Shown: positions 18,706 to 27,649 of the stretch, piece by piece
Numbering within the stretch: position 1 is the stretch's first letter
How the letters are laid out: the number at the start of each line of letters is the position of its first letter
Assembly: GCA_014802335.1 (NCBI GenBank)
Contig: JAAVCL010000003.1
Coordinates: 1-64,000, forward strand
DNA length: 64,000 nt
Direction: 5' to 3'
Source: Bacteroides sp.
Lineage (GTDB): Bacteria > Bacteroidota > Bacteroidia > Bacteroidales > Muribaculaceae
Made by a program: the position numbers and the translations under genes
The notes under the pieces: model-generated
Told to the model about the DNA's origin: nothing
Seen by the model: the letters and a program-made list of their open reading frames with translations, nothing else
Databases searched by the model: none

Positions 18706-18905
18706 ATCGATGAATCGGGTAGGAGGTAAACACTAATCATAGGTGTTTATCTCCTACTTTCGTGTTTACCGACCTCTCACACTACCGTACGTGCCGTTCG
18801 GCATACGGCGGTTCTTAACGCGGATGCAAATTCTCGTAGTATTCCGTAAGTATGGGATAGTGCGCTCGTTTCAAGTTCTCATTTGATATGGCTCGCGTGA
18901 GTATC
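18706..18905 (-). mobile_element. 5'-truncated group II intron remnant (IEP tail, domains V-VI)
   Basis: Read on the minus strand, an open frame ends at 18815-18817 with ISNENLKRAHYPILTEYY then ENLHPR and stop, consistent with the C-terminus of an intron-encoded reverse transcriptase/maturase. Directly after it come domain V (18781-18814: CCGTA-T-GCC, GAAC loop, GGC-AC-GTACGG with the conserved AC bulge) and a GTGTGAGAGG joint. A domain VI hairpin (18719-18757) then leads to CCTCCTACCCGAT, the usual intron 3' end. Domains I-III and most of the protein are missing. On the right the remnant meets the promoter of the SRP RNA gene. The domain VI hairpin could also serve as terminator for the lipoprotein gene. 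Confidence 0.8.
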
Positions 18906-18931
18906 GGGCTGTAAAAAAACACGCCGAAAAA

Positions 18932-18963
18932 TTTGGTTAATTCGGAATAATTTTATAATTTTG
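18932..18963 (+). promoter_or_regulatory. promoter of SRP RNA / tRNA-Thr
   Basis: TTTGG at 18932-18936 and TAATTTTG at 18956-18963 are spaced by 20 bases after the TTTG. Transcription would start at the 5' end of the SRP RNA. Confidence 0.85.
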
Positions 18964-18964
18964 C

Positions 18965-19066
18965 ATCGGGTGAGTCCTGCACGACCAGCTCCCCGTAAAT
19001 CCCCCAGATCTTGACCGAAGCAAGGGTAGCGGGTTGAGCGGTGCGATGTTGGTAGCTCGCCCGCCT
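18965..19066 (+). ncRNA. ffs: bacterial small SRP RNA (4.5S)
   Basis: The terminal stem pairs 18967-18974 (CGGGTGAG) with 19056-19063 (CTCGCCCG). TGCAC (18978-18982) pairs with GTGCG (19041-19045). CCCG pairs with CGGG and CCC with GGG around the apical domain, whose Ffh-binding strand GAAGCAA lies at 19017-19023 next to a CTTGACC loop. Size of about 100 nt and the order of elements match the bacterial SRP RNA, which with Ffh targets membrane proteins. The apical stem GAT/ACC holds one A-C mismatch where GGT/ACC would be expected. The 3' end stops three bases before tRNA-Thr. Confidence 0.88.
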
Positions 19067-19140
19067 GCCTCTTTAGCTCAGTTGGCCAGAGCACGTGATT
19101 TGTAATCTCGGGGTCGTTGGTTCGAATCCGACAAGAGGCT
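19067..19140 (+). tRNA. tRNA-Thr (TGT)
   Basis: The cloverleaf folds: acceptor GCCTCTT with AAGAGGC, D stem GCTC/GAGC, anticodon stem CGTGA/TCTCG with one T-T mismatch, loop TTTGTAA with anticodon TGT, and T stem GTTGG/CCGAC with TTCGAAT loop. No CCA is encoded. It starts three bases after the SRP RNA, so RNase P cleavage of the shared transcript would trim the SRP RNA 3' end. Confidence 0.95.
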
Positions 19141-19175
19141 CTAAATTGCTTTAGTTATTTGCATACACTGACTAC

Positions 19176-19216
19176 AAAGAGGCTGTTTAACTTTGATTGT
19201 TAAACAGCCTCTTTTA
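19176..19216 (+). terminator. intrinsic terminator of SRP RNA-tRNA-Thr unit
   Basis: A 16-bp perfect stem (AAAGAGGCTGTTTAAC at 19176-19191 with its complement at 19199-19214) ends in a short T run. Its first arm repeats AAGAGGCT from the tRNA 3' end. Confidence 0.9.
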
Positions 19217-19281
19217 TTGCAGGCTCCCCCATGTAGCTAAGGCCTCCGGCCTACAGGACAATGGCTCAGAGGATTAAGCTA

Positions 19282-19312
19282 TTGGTAATTGCTTAAATTT
19301 TTGCTATATTTG
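19282..19312 (+). promoter_or_regulatory. promoter of the 131-aa secreted protein
   Basis: TTGG at 19282-19285 and TATATTTG at 19305-19312 are about 20 bases apart. Confidence 0.65.
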
Positions 19313-19350
19313 CGAAGAACTCATAAGTAATACATTAAATATCAATTTAT

Positions 19351-19746
19351 ATGAGAAAATTAATTTTTGTTGCAATTGCTTTATTGACCTCTCTTGTTTC
19401 TCAGGGAATCACTGTGGAAGAAGCATTTAAGAAAATCTCGGCTCTCCCGGGTGCATCAGCGGAAAACATATCCGGTTTGGATTTGGAGGCATTGGGACTT
19501 GACTACGGTCGACAAGTAGTATTCATAGGGAATGAAAGTACGGATAGAGTGCTTGCAGTCAAGGATGAAATTACAGGGGCGGAACTTTCTGAAGTCAATG
19601 ATCAGAAATATCCTGTCTATATTTTTTTACAGTCGATACCGGCAGAAAAGATGGCTTTGTTTACAGTTACCCTTCATCCGATGGGGCCGGTGTGTATGTT
19701 GATTAAGGGGAGTGTCGATGCAGTGCAGAATCTTGGCAAAGATTAA
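19351..19746 (+). CDS. small secreted protein, unknown (DUF4252-like?)
   Basis: A 131-residue protein with a signal peptide (LIFVAIALLTSLVSQG). The mature part ends in VCMLIKGSVDAVQNLGKD, a pattern reminiscent of the end of DUF4252 proteins, but the match is weak and I do not assert it. It has its own promoter and stands alone between the tRNA-Thr terminator and the DUF4286-like gene. Confidence 0.6.
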   Translation: MRKLIFVAIALLTSLVSQGITVEEAFKKISALPGASAENISGLDLEALGLDYGRQVVFIGNESTDRVLAVKDEITGAELSEVNDQKYPVYIFLQSIPAEKMALFTVTLHPMGPVCMLIKGSVDAVQNLGKD

Positions 19747-19990
19747 GAATCCTTCCACTAAAATATGTTAAATGCAGGGGCGGCTATTGGTGCGATAAAA
19801 TTTCTTTCTCAGATGGAGCAACCTTTGAGTTGTGACTGAGGAGAAATGAAATTTCAGTTGAAGGAATTTAAATATACAGACACACCAATGAAACTTGGCC
19901 TTGAGGATTGGGATTATTTTTACTCTTGTGTTTTGCACGACATTTGAAAGGTTTATTTAATAATTGTATTATTCACAGCATCAATTAATA

Positions 19991-20305
19991 ATGAGTATCA
20001 TTCATAACGCGACATTTATGATAGAATGTGAACGTGAAGAGGCGTTTATCAGATGGTTTCGGACTCGTTTGCCACAACTCGGCAAATTAACCTCACCTCG
20101 CTTATCGGCAATGCGCGAGGCCGGAGGGATAGATTATACTCATGCAGAGGCCCAAAGTGTGGCCTTTCAATGTGAATTTGCGAGTGTGGAGGAAGCGATG
20201 AAATGGAGAAATGAAATATTCTCGGAGGTGGCCGCAGACTTCATGAGTCAATTTTCTCCTAATGCCATGGTTTTTACTTCAATCTTCGAGGAAATCTCTT
20301 TGTAA
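19991..20305 (+). CDS. DUF4286-like small protein
   Basis: A 104-residue protein taken from the ATG at 19991 (MSIIHNATFMIECEREEAF). An earlier in-frame start would add nine residues without family-like sequence. The pattern NATFMIE then FIRWFRTRLPQL fits the DUF4286 family of Bacteroidota, whose function is unknown. It is short, cytoplasmic and sits just upstream of ruvC, with a gap of about 100 bases. Confidence 0.65.
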   Translation: MSIIHNATFMIECEREEAFIRWFRTRLPQLGKLTSPRLSAMREAGGIDYTHAEAQSVAFQCEFASVEEAMKWRNEIFSEVAADFMSQFSPNAMVFTSIFEEISL

Positions 20306-20405
20306 GATAACCTGCTTGTTTAGTTTACGTCTGTCACGGGCTCGGGATGTTTATGCACCGCTTAATGATTATCCGATAACTTTATATTATTTAAGCATCA
20401 CTGAC

Positions 20406-20999
20406 ATGGATTTGAAACAATATCAACGTATTATAATGGGTATTGACCCGGGCACCAATGTGATGGGTTATGCAGTAATCGGGGTAAACGGGAAGAAAGC
20501 GGAAGTAATAGTTCTCGGCGTAATCGAACTGAACAAATTCGAGAGCCATTACAAACGACTTCACCGCATTTTTGAACGGGTGTCAAGTCTCGCCTCGCAA
20601 TACCTGCCCGATGAAGTTGCCCTCGAAGCCCCCTTCTTCGGCAAGAACGTGCAGTCAATGTTAAAATTAGGGCGCGCCCAAGGGGTAGCGATGGCTGCGG
20701 TGCTGAACCGCGACATTCCCGTGGCTGAATACGCCCCCCGCACAATTAAAATGGCCGTGACCGGAAACGGACAGGCTTCAAAAGAACAAGTGGCCAACAT
20801 GCTTCGTCACCTGTTGGATTTGTCGCACACCGAGATTCCCAAATTCATGGACGCCACCGATGCGCTTGCCGTGGCGCTTACACATCTGTACGAAACCGGC
20901 AAACCCGAAATAGCCAAAGGGCCTAAATCGTGGGCAGAATTTATTGCCCGAAATCCTAACCGTGTCGCACCCCGGCGCCGCCCCGACAATACAGATTAA
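20406..20999 (+). CDS. ruvC: crossover junction endodeoxyribonuclease RuvC
   Basis: A 197-residue Holliday junction resolvase acting with RuvAB in recombination. The RNase H-like acidic residues are visible: the first Asp in GIDPGTNVMGYAV near residue 13, a Glu in ALEAPFFGKN near 74, and the pair in FMDATDALAVALTH near 147-150. GRAQGVAMAA and YAPRTIKMAVTGNGQASKEQV are typical RuvC stretches. The ATG at 20406 is chosen because the longer frame upstream has no family-like sequence. The C-terminal extension is slightly longer than in E. coli. Confidence 0.95.
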   Translation: MDLKQYQRIIMGIDPGTNVMGYAVIGVNGKKAEVIVLGVIELNKFESHYKRLHRIFERVSSLASQYLPDEVALEAPFFGKNVQSMLKLGRAQGVAMAAVLNRDIPVAEYAPRTIKMAVTGNGQASKEQVANMLRHLLDLSHTEIPKFMDATDALAVALTHLYETGKPEIAKGPKSWAEFIARNPNRVAPRRRPDNTD

Positions 21000-21117
21000 T
21001 ATGACTGAATCTGCAATGTGATAGACGAGGTGCATCCGCAACCCTGACCTTAAGAAATTTTTGTGGATGAAGCCTAAATAATTTCGAACATATACTTATT
21101 ATTTGCTGAAAAATAAA

Positions 21118-21125
21118 TATATTTG
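21118..21125 (+). promoter_or_regulatory. candidate promoter of the deoC-nuclease operon
   Basis: TATATTTG is an exact -7 match about 100 bases before deoC. A TTTG lies 12 bases upstream, too close for the usual -33 spacing, so only the -7 box is claimed. Confidence 0.5.
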
Positions 21126-21227
21126 CAAGTTGATTAAGGCCTGTTCTTCATTGACAGATAAATGAGGCAAGGCAAAGAGTCAGAATAAGCGAATTTTAGA
21201 TCAGAAAAACCAAGAATAAACACAATC

Positions 21228-22106
21228 ATGGATAGATATCAGCAGGCAATTGCCAACAGCAGCGTCACCACAGATGAGAACGTTGTGAAATCGGAAGTTT
21301 CAAAAATTCTTGAGAAAACATCGGAGAACAATACACCCGAAGTTTACAAAAAGATACTCAATTCAATCGATCTCACCACCCTCAGCAGCGAGGACAGCGA
21401 ACTTAGCGTAGCGAAATTCACACAGCGTGTCAACGATTTCGAAAATGAATATGCCCAATATCCCAACGTTGCAGCAATCTGTGTATACAGCAATTTCGCA
21501 GAAGTGGTTGACAATAATCTTGATGTAGAGGGAGTCGATGTCTGTGTGGTTGCCGGAGGTTTTCCCTCAAGCCAGACATTTCAGGCCGTAAAAGTGGCCG
21601 ATGTTGCAATGGCAGTTGCAAGCGGCGCGCAGGAAGTGGATATCGTTCTTAACATCGGCATGTTTAACGATGGGAATTACGAAGACCTGAGTGATGAGAT
21701 AATCGAACTCAAGCACACCGCCAAAACAGCGCGTCTTAAGGTTATACTTGAAACCGGGGCCCTCCGCACCCCCGAACGCATCCGTGCAGCATCGATACTT
21801 GCGATGTACAGCGACGCAGACTTCATCAAAACCTCTACCGGAAAAATTTATGAAGGCGCCACCCTTGAGGCCGCTTACGTAATGTGCATGTGCATCAAGG
21901 AATATTTCAAGGCAACGGGACGCAAAGTTGGATTCAAGGCAGCCGGAGGCGTGCGCACCACAGAAGAAGCCGTTGCTTATTACACTCTTGTAAAAGAAAT
22001 TCTCGGCGAGGAATGGCTGAATCCATCATTGTTCCGTATCGGAGCAAGCTCACTTGCCAACAATATCCTTTCAAGTCTTGAGGGAGAAACGGTTAAATTC
22101 TTCTAA
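21228..22106 (+). CDS. deoC: deoxyribose-phosphate aldolase
   Basis: A 292-residue class I aldolase cleaving 2-deoxyribose-5-phosphate to acetaldehyde and glyceraldehyde-3-phosphate in the cytoplasm. TIM-barrel motifs are clear: EVDIVLNIGMF, KVILETGAL, the Schiff-base lysine in DFIKTSTGK near residue 201, and the second conserved lysine in VGFKAAGGVRT near 236. An N-terminal extension of about 40 residues is of the Bacteroidota type. The next gene, a secreted nuclease, follows by 25 bases. This placement ties deoxyribose breakdown to the extracellular nuclease genes downstream. Confidence 0.95.
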   Translation: MDRYQQAIANSSVTTDENVVKSEVSKILEKTSENNTPEVYKKILNSIDLTTLSSEDSELSVAKFTQRVNDFENEYAQYPNVAAICVYSNFAEVVDNNLDVEGVDVCVVAGGFPSSQTFQAVKVADVAMAVASGAQEVDIVLNIGMFNDGNYEDLSDEIIELKHTAKTARLKVILETGALRTPERIRAASILAMYSDADFIKTSTGKIYEGATLEAAYVMCMCIKEYFKATGRKVGFKAAGGVRTTEEAVAYYTLVKEILGEEWLNPSLFRIGASSLANNILSSLEGETVKFF

Positions 22107-22131
22107 ACAGACCCACAACAACAATAACATC

Positions 22132-23220
22132 ATGAAATTCAAGACTCTAACCATTTTAGCGACGGCCCTGGCGCTCACCCTCGGTCTGTCAACCCCGTTG
22201 CGTGCCGGTGAAAAGAAAGTCGCTACATTCGGAGTGGCATTCTATAATCTGGAGAATCTGTTTGACACCATTAACAACAATGGCAAGTATGATCTGGAGT
22301 TTTCACCGGCCGGCAGCCGCAAATGGGATGGCAAGAAATACTGGTCGAAAATAAAGAATCTGGGATATGCAATCTCTCAGATGACCACCAAAACCACCCC
22401 TAATGGCCCGGCCGTGATAGGAGTAAGTGAAATCGAAAACATCACAGTTCTTGAAGACCTGGTAAAAAATGAAGCAATCGCCGACCGCAACCTCAAGATT
22501 GTTCATCACGATTCGCCCGATGCGCGCGGTGTAGATGTCGGACTGCTTTATAACCCTTCGATGTTCCGCGTCCTTAAGGTTGAGAATCACCGGCTTGAAG
22601 TTCCGGAGCTCCCGAGATTCCGCACCCGCGACCAGATGTGTGTTATCGGCCTTATGGGGACACCGCAAATAGGCTATTCACGCGTTGCGATAATCGTTAA
22701 TCACTGGCCATCGCGCCGTGGAGGCGAACAGGAAAGCAGCTGGCTCCGCGAGGCTGCTGCCGCCCTGAATGCAAAAATCGCAGCTGATCTTCTTGAAAAA
22801 TACCCCGACATAGGCATCATCACATTGGGCGACATGAACGACGACCCATTCAACAAATCCGTGTCGCAAGTGCTTGGGGCAGTCCGCAATAAGGAAGATA
22901 TAAAGGAAGGTGGATTCTATAACCCCTTCTGGGAAAAACTTGACCGTGGATACGGATCTTACATCTACCGCGGAGGCTGGAACCTTTTCGACCAGATTAT
23001 CATCAATTCAAACCTTGTTGACGGAAAGTGCGGACTCCGTTTCGTGGCCGCCGAAGTATTGAACCGTCAATTTCTTCTTCAACCCGACGGGCAGTACAAG
23101 GGCTATCCGTTGCGCACCTTCTCGGGCGGCGTATGGACCAACGGATATTCCGACCACCTTCCCACCGAAATATTCCTTATAAAAGAAGTGAACCTAACCG
23201 GGGATTCCCCTGCACAATAA
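22132..23220 (+). CDS. secreted endonuclease/exonuclease/phosphatase-fold protein
   Basis: A 362-residue exported protein. The ATG at 22132 gives a good signal peptide (FKTLTILATALALTLGLSTPLRA), while the longer frame would bury it. EEP-fold motifs are all present: FYNLENLFD at the N-terminus, GVSEIEN (catalytic Glu), NHWPSRRGGE, TLGDMNDDP and a C-terminal SDHLP. These metal-dependent enzymes are often DNases or phosphodiesterases. It lies 13 bases before a TonB-dependent receptor gene. A periplasmic or surface nuclease feeding the import system is the best reading; sphingomyelinase-type or other phosphodiesterase activity cannot be excluded. Confidence 0.8.
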   Translation: MKFKTLTILATALALTLGLSTPLRAGEKKVATFGVAFYNLENLFDTINNNGKYDLEFSPAGSRKWDGKKYWSKIKNLGYAISQMTTKTTPNGPAVIGVSEIENITVLEDLVKNEAIADRNLKIVHHDSPDARGVDVGLLYNPSMFRVLKVENHRLEVPELPRFRTRDQMCVIGLMGTPQIGYSRVAIIVNHWPSRRGGEQESSWLREAAAALNAKIAADLLEKYPDIGIITLGDMNDDPFNKSVSQVLGAVRNKEDIKEGGFYNPFWEKLDRGYGSYIYRGGWNLFDQIIINSNLVDGKCGLRFVAAEVLNRQFLLQPDGQYKGYPLRTFSGGVWTNGYSDHLPTEIFLIKEVNLTGDSPAQ

Positions 23221-23233
23221 CCCTGACAATATC

Positions 23234-26059
23234 ATGACAAATATGAAGCGACTCACAACCACTCTGTTCATGTTGCTCTGTCTTATGATGCCGGTTCTTG
23301 CACAGACAGGCATAAAGGGCACAGTTACAGATGCCCGCACCGGGCAACCCATTGCCGACGCAAACATTTTGCTGCGCGACCAGGCAATTTTTGTTGTCAC
23401 CGGCTCGGACGGTGTCTTTACAATCTCAAATGCGGCTCCGGGCTCGGATGTACTGGAAATCATAGCCTCCGGATTTGAAGACACATATCAAGATGTAAAG
23501 ATCCTTGATGGCCGTATGACCAATATCGGTGAAATCAAACTCGCAGCATCGGGATTTGAAGCACCCGAGCTGAACTCCGATAATTTCCTTTTTGACGAAG
23601 AAGACGTTCTGGAAGATGAAGGCATAGGCCAATCGGTCGGAACTATTCAGGGCGCCACCGATGATATATATTATCAGGCAGCCAATTATAATTTTTCGAC
23701 AGTTCGATTCCGCATGCGTGGTCTTGACCAGAACTGGCAGACCGGCTATGTCAACGGCTTCAATATGAACGACGCGATGCGCGGCCGATTCAATTTCTCG
23801 ATGTTCGGAGGTATGACCTCAAGCGCGTTCCGCAACCGCACCACCGAAATCGGTCAGTCAGCCGCTCCCTACGGCTTCAGTTCAATCGGAGGATCCAACA
23901 ACATCACCACCCTTGCCTCGGAATATGCACCGGGCTGGAAAGGCAATCTGTCGTATACCAATTCCAGCTATATGCTGCGCGCCATGCTTCAGTATGCCAC
24001 AGGTGTGACTAAAAACGGATGGGCCTTCTCAGCCTCAATTATCGGCCGCTATGCGCCCGAAGGTGTGATCGAAGGTACTTTCTACAATTCATTCGGCTAT
24101 TTCCTCTCTCTCGAAAAGATATTCAACGACCGCCACTCTCTGAACCTCTCGACCTGGGGCGCACCCACTCAACGCGCCACCAACAGCGCCACAACGCAGG
24201 AGGCTTACGATCTGGCCGGTTCGAACCTTTACAACCCTTCATGGGGTTATCTCAACGGCAAGAAAAAGTCGGCACGCATTGTTGAGTCGTTCGACCCCTC
24301 GGTGATGCTGAACTGGATCTGGAAACCCAAAATGGGCACTAAAGTCAACACAGGCCTTGCTTTCCGTTCGAACAATTACAGTTCATCGGCACTCAACTGG
24401 TATCAGGCCGCAGACCCCCGCCCCGACTATTACCGCAATCTTCCCTATTACTTCAAACCCACTGCCGACGAGGTGCTTGAACCCGAGCTTTATGCCCAGC
24501 AGCTTGAACAGCAGCAGTTTGTTGCCGACTGGTGGGGAGGCGACAAGTCGCACCGCCAGATTGACTGGAATTCCCTTTACCAGACCAACCTTCTGAATCG
24601 CAATCAATATGACCGCGATCCGGAACTTCTCGGCCAGTCTACCTACATCCTTGAAGACCGCCATTCGAACTTCAATGCCTACATGCTCAATTCCTACCTT
24701 GACACACGACTTTCCGACATACTCACAATGCAGGGTGGTCTGAGTGTGAATTTCACTGATGCTCATTACTATAAGACCATCCGCAACCTGCTTGGCGGAG
24801 AATACTGGCGTGATATCGACAACTTCTCGGAACGCGATTTCGCCGGTGATGTCAACATAATGCAGAACGACCTTGACAATCCCAACCGCAAGGTTTATGA
24901 AGGCGACAAATTCGGTTACAACTACTATATCCGCGACATAAACGCACGTCTGTGGGCGCAGAATCAGATTGTGACACGCCACTGGAACATTGACTATGCC
25001 CTTGAATTGAGCACCACCTCATTCTGGCGTCACGGCATGATGCGCAATGGCCGCGCACCGGGCGGTTATGACGAACAGGGCAATGCACTCCCGATGTCAA
25101 AAGGAAAAGGTGACACCCACTCCTTCTTCAACGGCGCTGCCAAAGCAGGCTTCACTTACAAACTTGACGGCCGCAACTATTTCACAGCTCATATCGGAGG
25201 TGGTTCACGCGCGCCGCTGCCCAACGATGCATACGTGTCTCCGCGAACCAAAGACACACCGATGGGCGACCTTAAGAATGAAAAATACTTATCGGGCGAT
25301 CTTTCTTATACCTGGAATTACCGCAACTTCCGCGGTTCGATCACCGGTTTCTACACCCGTCTGTGGGACAGCATGAAACGCTCAGGTTTCTACGACTATG
25401 AACTCAACTCGTTCATGAACTATGCCATGAGCGGCATCTCGACCGAATACAAAGGATTGGAACTCGGCATGCAATATAAGATATTGAGCAACCTTTCTGT
25501 ATCGGCAGTCGGAACAATAGGCCGTTACCAGTATAAAAACGACCCGATGGGTGTGCGCAGCTACGAAAACGGTTCTCGAGACGACGTGGTGCGCCGCGTA
25601 TATCTGAAGAACTACTATGTGGGAGGCACCCCCCAGCAAGCAGTGTCGTTTGCCGTCAATTACAACGTGGCACGCTGGTTCTTCGAAGTGAACGCTCAAT
25701 GGTTTGGCGATAACTATTACGAACTCTCACCGAGCCGTCACGAAGAGATGCCGGGCCTCTGGAAATTCTGCTTCTCGGAAGAGGAATATAAGGAACGCCG
25801 CGACCAGATAACACATCAAGACCGCCTCAACAGCGAATGGGTGATGAATCTTTCGATCGGAAAGATAATCTACACTAAATTCGGTTCACTCAATTTCAAC
25901 CTGAGTGTCAACAACGTTCTTAACAACCGCAACATCCAGACCAGCGGCTGGCAGGAAGGTAAATTCGATTACACCAATTATGATGTAAATAAATTCCCCA
26001 ACAAAGTTTGGTATGCACAGGGAATCAGAGTATTCTTCAACGTGGGTATCAGATTCTAA
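23234..26059 (+). CDS. TonB-dependent outer-membrane receptor
   Basis: A 941-residue receptor with signal peptide (LTTTLFMLLCLMMPVLAQ), a carboxypeptidase-regulatory-like domain at residues 25-110 (GTVTDARTGQPIADANILL) and a plug (about 130-260; RMRGLDQNWQTGYVNGFNMND, APYGFSSIGGSNNI). A large barrel follows, ending in the aromatic strand VFFNVGIRF. No SusD-like partner is adjacent; instead two OB-fold-type lipoproteins and nucleases follow. An alternative ATG lies three codons in. The substrate is probably a nucleic-acid fragment or nucleoside, judged only from its neighbours. Confidence 0.85.
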   Translation: MTNMKRLTTTLFMLLCLMMPVLAQTGIKGTVTDARTGQPIADANILLRDQAIFVVTGSDGVFTISNAAPGSDVLEIIASGFEDTYQDVKILDGRMTNIGEIKLAASGFEAPELNSDNFLFDEEDVLEDEGIGQSVGTIQGATDDIYYQAANYNFSTVRFRMRGLDQNWQTGYVNGFNMNDAMRGRFNFSMFGGMTSSAFRNRTTEIGQSAAPYGFSSIGGSNNITTLASEYAPGWKGNLSYTNSSYMLRAMLQYATGVTKNGWAFSASIIGRYAPEGVIEGTFYNSFGYFLSLEKIFNDRHSLNLSTWGAPTQRATNSATTQEAYDLAGSNLYNPSWGYLNGKKKSARIVESFDPSVMLNWIWKPKMGTKVNTGLAFRSNNYSSSALNWYQAADPRPDYYRNLPYYFKPTADEVLEPELYAQQLEQQQFVADWWGGDKSHRQIDWNSLYQTNLLNRNQYDRDPELLGQSTYILEDRHSNFNAYMLNSYLDTRLSDILTMQGGLSVNFTDAHYYKTIRNLLGGEYWRDIDNFSERDFAGDVNIMQNDLDNPNRKVYEGDKFGYNYYIRDINARLWAQNQIVTRHWNIDYALELSTTSFWRHGMMRNGRAPGGYDEQGNALPMSKGKGDTHSFFNGAAKAGFTYKLDGRNYFTAHIGGGSRAPLPNDAYVSPRTKDTPMGDLKNEKYLSGDLSYTWNYRNFRGSITGFYTRLWDSMKRSGFYDYELNSFMNYAMSGISTEYKGLELGMQYKILSNLSVSAVGTIGRYQYKNDPMGVRSYENGSRDDVVRRVYLKNYYVGGTPQQAVSFAVNYNVARWFFEVNAQWFGDNYYELSPSRHEEMPGLWKFCFSEEEYKERRDQITHQDRLNSEWVMNLSIGKIIYTKFGSLNFNLSVNNVLNNRNIQTSGWQEGKFDYTNYDVNKFPNKVWYAQGIRVFFNVGIRF

Positions 26060-26077
26060 TCAAGAAAGGTTCAAAAG

Positions 26078-27643
26078 ATGAAAAAACATATCTTATACTA
26101 CATATTCGTGAGTGTCGCCTGTCTTCTTGGAGCGACAGCATGCAGCGACGATTTCTCACAACCCCCCGTTGTACTTCCCGAAGGCGGCATAGGCAGCGGA
26201 GAGTGGGACAATCCTATGACAGCCTATCAGTGCCTTCTGGGCTCGCTGAACAGCGAAATTGAAGAGCCGTGGGTGAAAGGTTACATCGTTGGTGTTGTCA
26301 ACACCGAGGTGGGAAATGTTCTTAACGAACGTTGCGCACAGTTTGAAGCACCGTTCAACGTTAACACAAACCTGCTGATAGCGATGAATCCCGATGAGAC
26401 CAACTGGGAGAATTGCGCCACCGTTCAGCTCCCCTCGGGTGCGGTTCGCTCCGCACTCAATCTTTCCGACAATCCCGACAATAAGGGAAAATTGGTGACA
26501 ATCAAAGGCACCACGGGCGAAAAATACTGCGGAGCCTACGGACTTCGAAGCGCAAGCGATTACAATTGGGGCGACACAGGCAAAAAGCCTGTAGAACTTA
26601 CCCCGATCGACGGCCCCTTCCTTGAGACATTCGATGCGACCACAGATTTCTCGGCCTACAAACAACAAGGCTGGAAAAACGTGATGGTTCTGGGAGGCCT
26701 CGACGGCTGGTATATCCGCGAGTTCAGCGGTAATAACTATATCACAGTCAGCGCTTACAAAGGCACCGTTACAGGTGGCCCCTACGAAAACTGGCTTATC
26801 ACTCCCGCTATCGACCTTGCCAAAATCACCGAGAAGACTCTTGAATTCCGCACGCAGGCTGCTTATCAGGCTGAAAACAGCACTCTCGAAGTGTTTGTAA
26901 TGACAACTGACAATCCGAGCACTTCGGAAAGCACAAAACTTAATGCAGATATCGCCTCGGCACCCGGCAGCGGCTACAGCAGCTGGGTAGAATCGGGCAA
27001 ACTCGACCTTTCCGGTTTCAGCGGCACAATCTACATCGGCTGGAGATATTACTCCGCCCACGGAGGCCAGGACGGCTCGACAACCTACTGTATCGACGAT
27101 GTAAATGTAGGCAACGCCACCGAACCTTCCAATCCTGTAACCCCTCCCGGCGGTGATGACTCTGCAATCTATTCGGGACTCAATGAAAATGACGCCACAA
27201 TAGACTGGACATTCGAGAATATTCTTCTTCCCGCAGGCATGAGCTACATCTGGGATTGGAAAGAATATAACGGCAAACATTATCTGAACGCCAGTGCATA
27301 TTACAACAACGCCAACAATCAGAGTGAAGCCGTGGCCTACTCTCCGGTGGTATCGCTGAAAGAAACAACAGGTGCAGTCGTAACATTCGACCATGCAGCA
27401 AAATTCCAGACCACCATCACCACCTTGGGTCGATTCATTGTTCGCGAAAAGGGAGCCGGGGAATGGACGGAATATGAAATCCCAACCTGGCCGAATGCAG
27501 GCAGCTGGACTTTCGTTTCTTCCGGTTCGATAGACATTTCAGCGTTCGCCGGCAAAGAAATTGAAATCGGATTCAAATATGCTTCGACTTCTGCAGGTGC
27601 CGATACCTGGGAAATCAAAAATGTAAAAGTTCTGAAAAAATAA
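26078..27643 (+). CDS. lipoprotein with DUF6359-like OB fold and jelly-roll domains
   Basis: A 521-residue lipoprotein (LLGATACSDDFSQP, Cys near residue 22). Residues 45-170 resemble DUF6359, a predicted OB-fold (VKGYIVGVVNTEVG, LLIAMNPDETNW, LVTIKGTTGEKYCGAYGL). A choice-of-anchor-J-like jelly roll follows (VLGGLDGWYIREF, ENWLITPAIDL). The last 150 residues (YIWDWKEYNGKHYLNASAY to GADTWEIKNVKV) are closely similar to the C-terminal domain of the endonuclease at 34767. Sited 18 bases after the receptor gene and 6 before the next lipoprotein gene. A surface nucleic-acid-binding role is inferred. Confidence 0.7.
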   Translation: MKKHILYYIFVSVACLLGATACSDDFSQPPVVLPEGGIGSGEWDNPMTAYQCLLGSLNSEIEEPWVKGYIVGVVNTEVGNVLNERCAQFEAPFNVNTNLLIAMNPDETNWENCATVQLPSGAVRSALNLSDNPDNKGKLVTIKGTTGEKYCGAYGLRSASDYNWGDTGKKPVELTPIDGPFLETFDATTDFSAYKQQGWKNVMVLGGLDGWYIREFSGNNYITVSAYKGTVTGGPYENWLITPAIDLAKITEKTLEFRTQAAYQAENSTLEVFVMTTDNPSTSESTKLNADIASAPGSGYSSWVESGKLDLSGFSGTIYIGWRYYSAHGGQDGSTTYCIDDVNVGNATEPSNPVTPPGGDDSAIYSGLNENDATIDWTFENILLPAGMSYIWDWKEYNGKHYLNASAYYNNANNQSEAVAYSPVVSLKETTGAVVTFDHAAKFQTTITTLGRFIVREKGAGEWTEYEIPTWPNAGSWTFVSSGSIDISAFAGKEIEIGFKYASTSAGADTWEIKNVKVLKK

Positions 27644-27649
27644 AAGAAT

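Noticed and set aside
18719..18760. Simple intrinsic terminator of the lipoprotein gene
   Set aside because: The hairpin is better explained as domain VI of a group II intron because it directly adjoins a domain V and a maturase tail; a terminator role may be secondary.
26156..27394. 412-codon minus-strand frame opposite the lipoprotein gene
   Set aside because: It lies fully within a gene with a clear lipoprotein signal and conserved domains; composition is cysteine- and valine-rich as in shadow frames.
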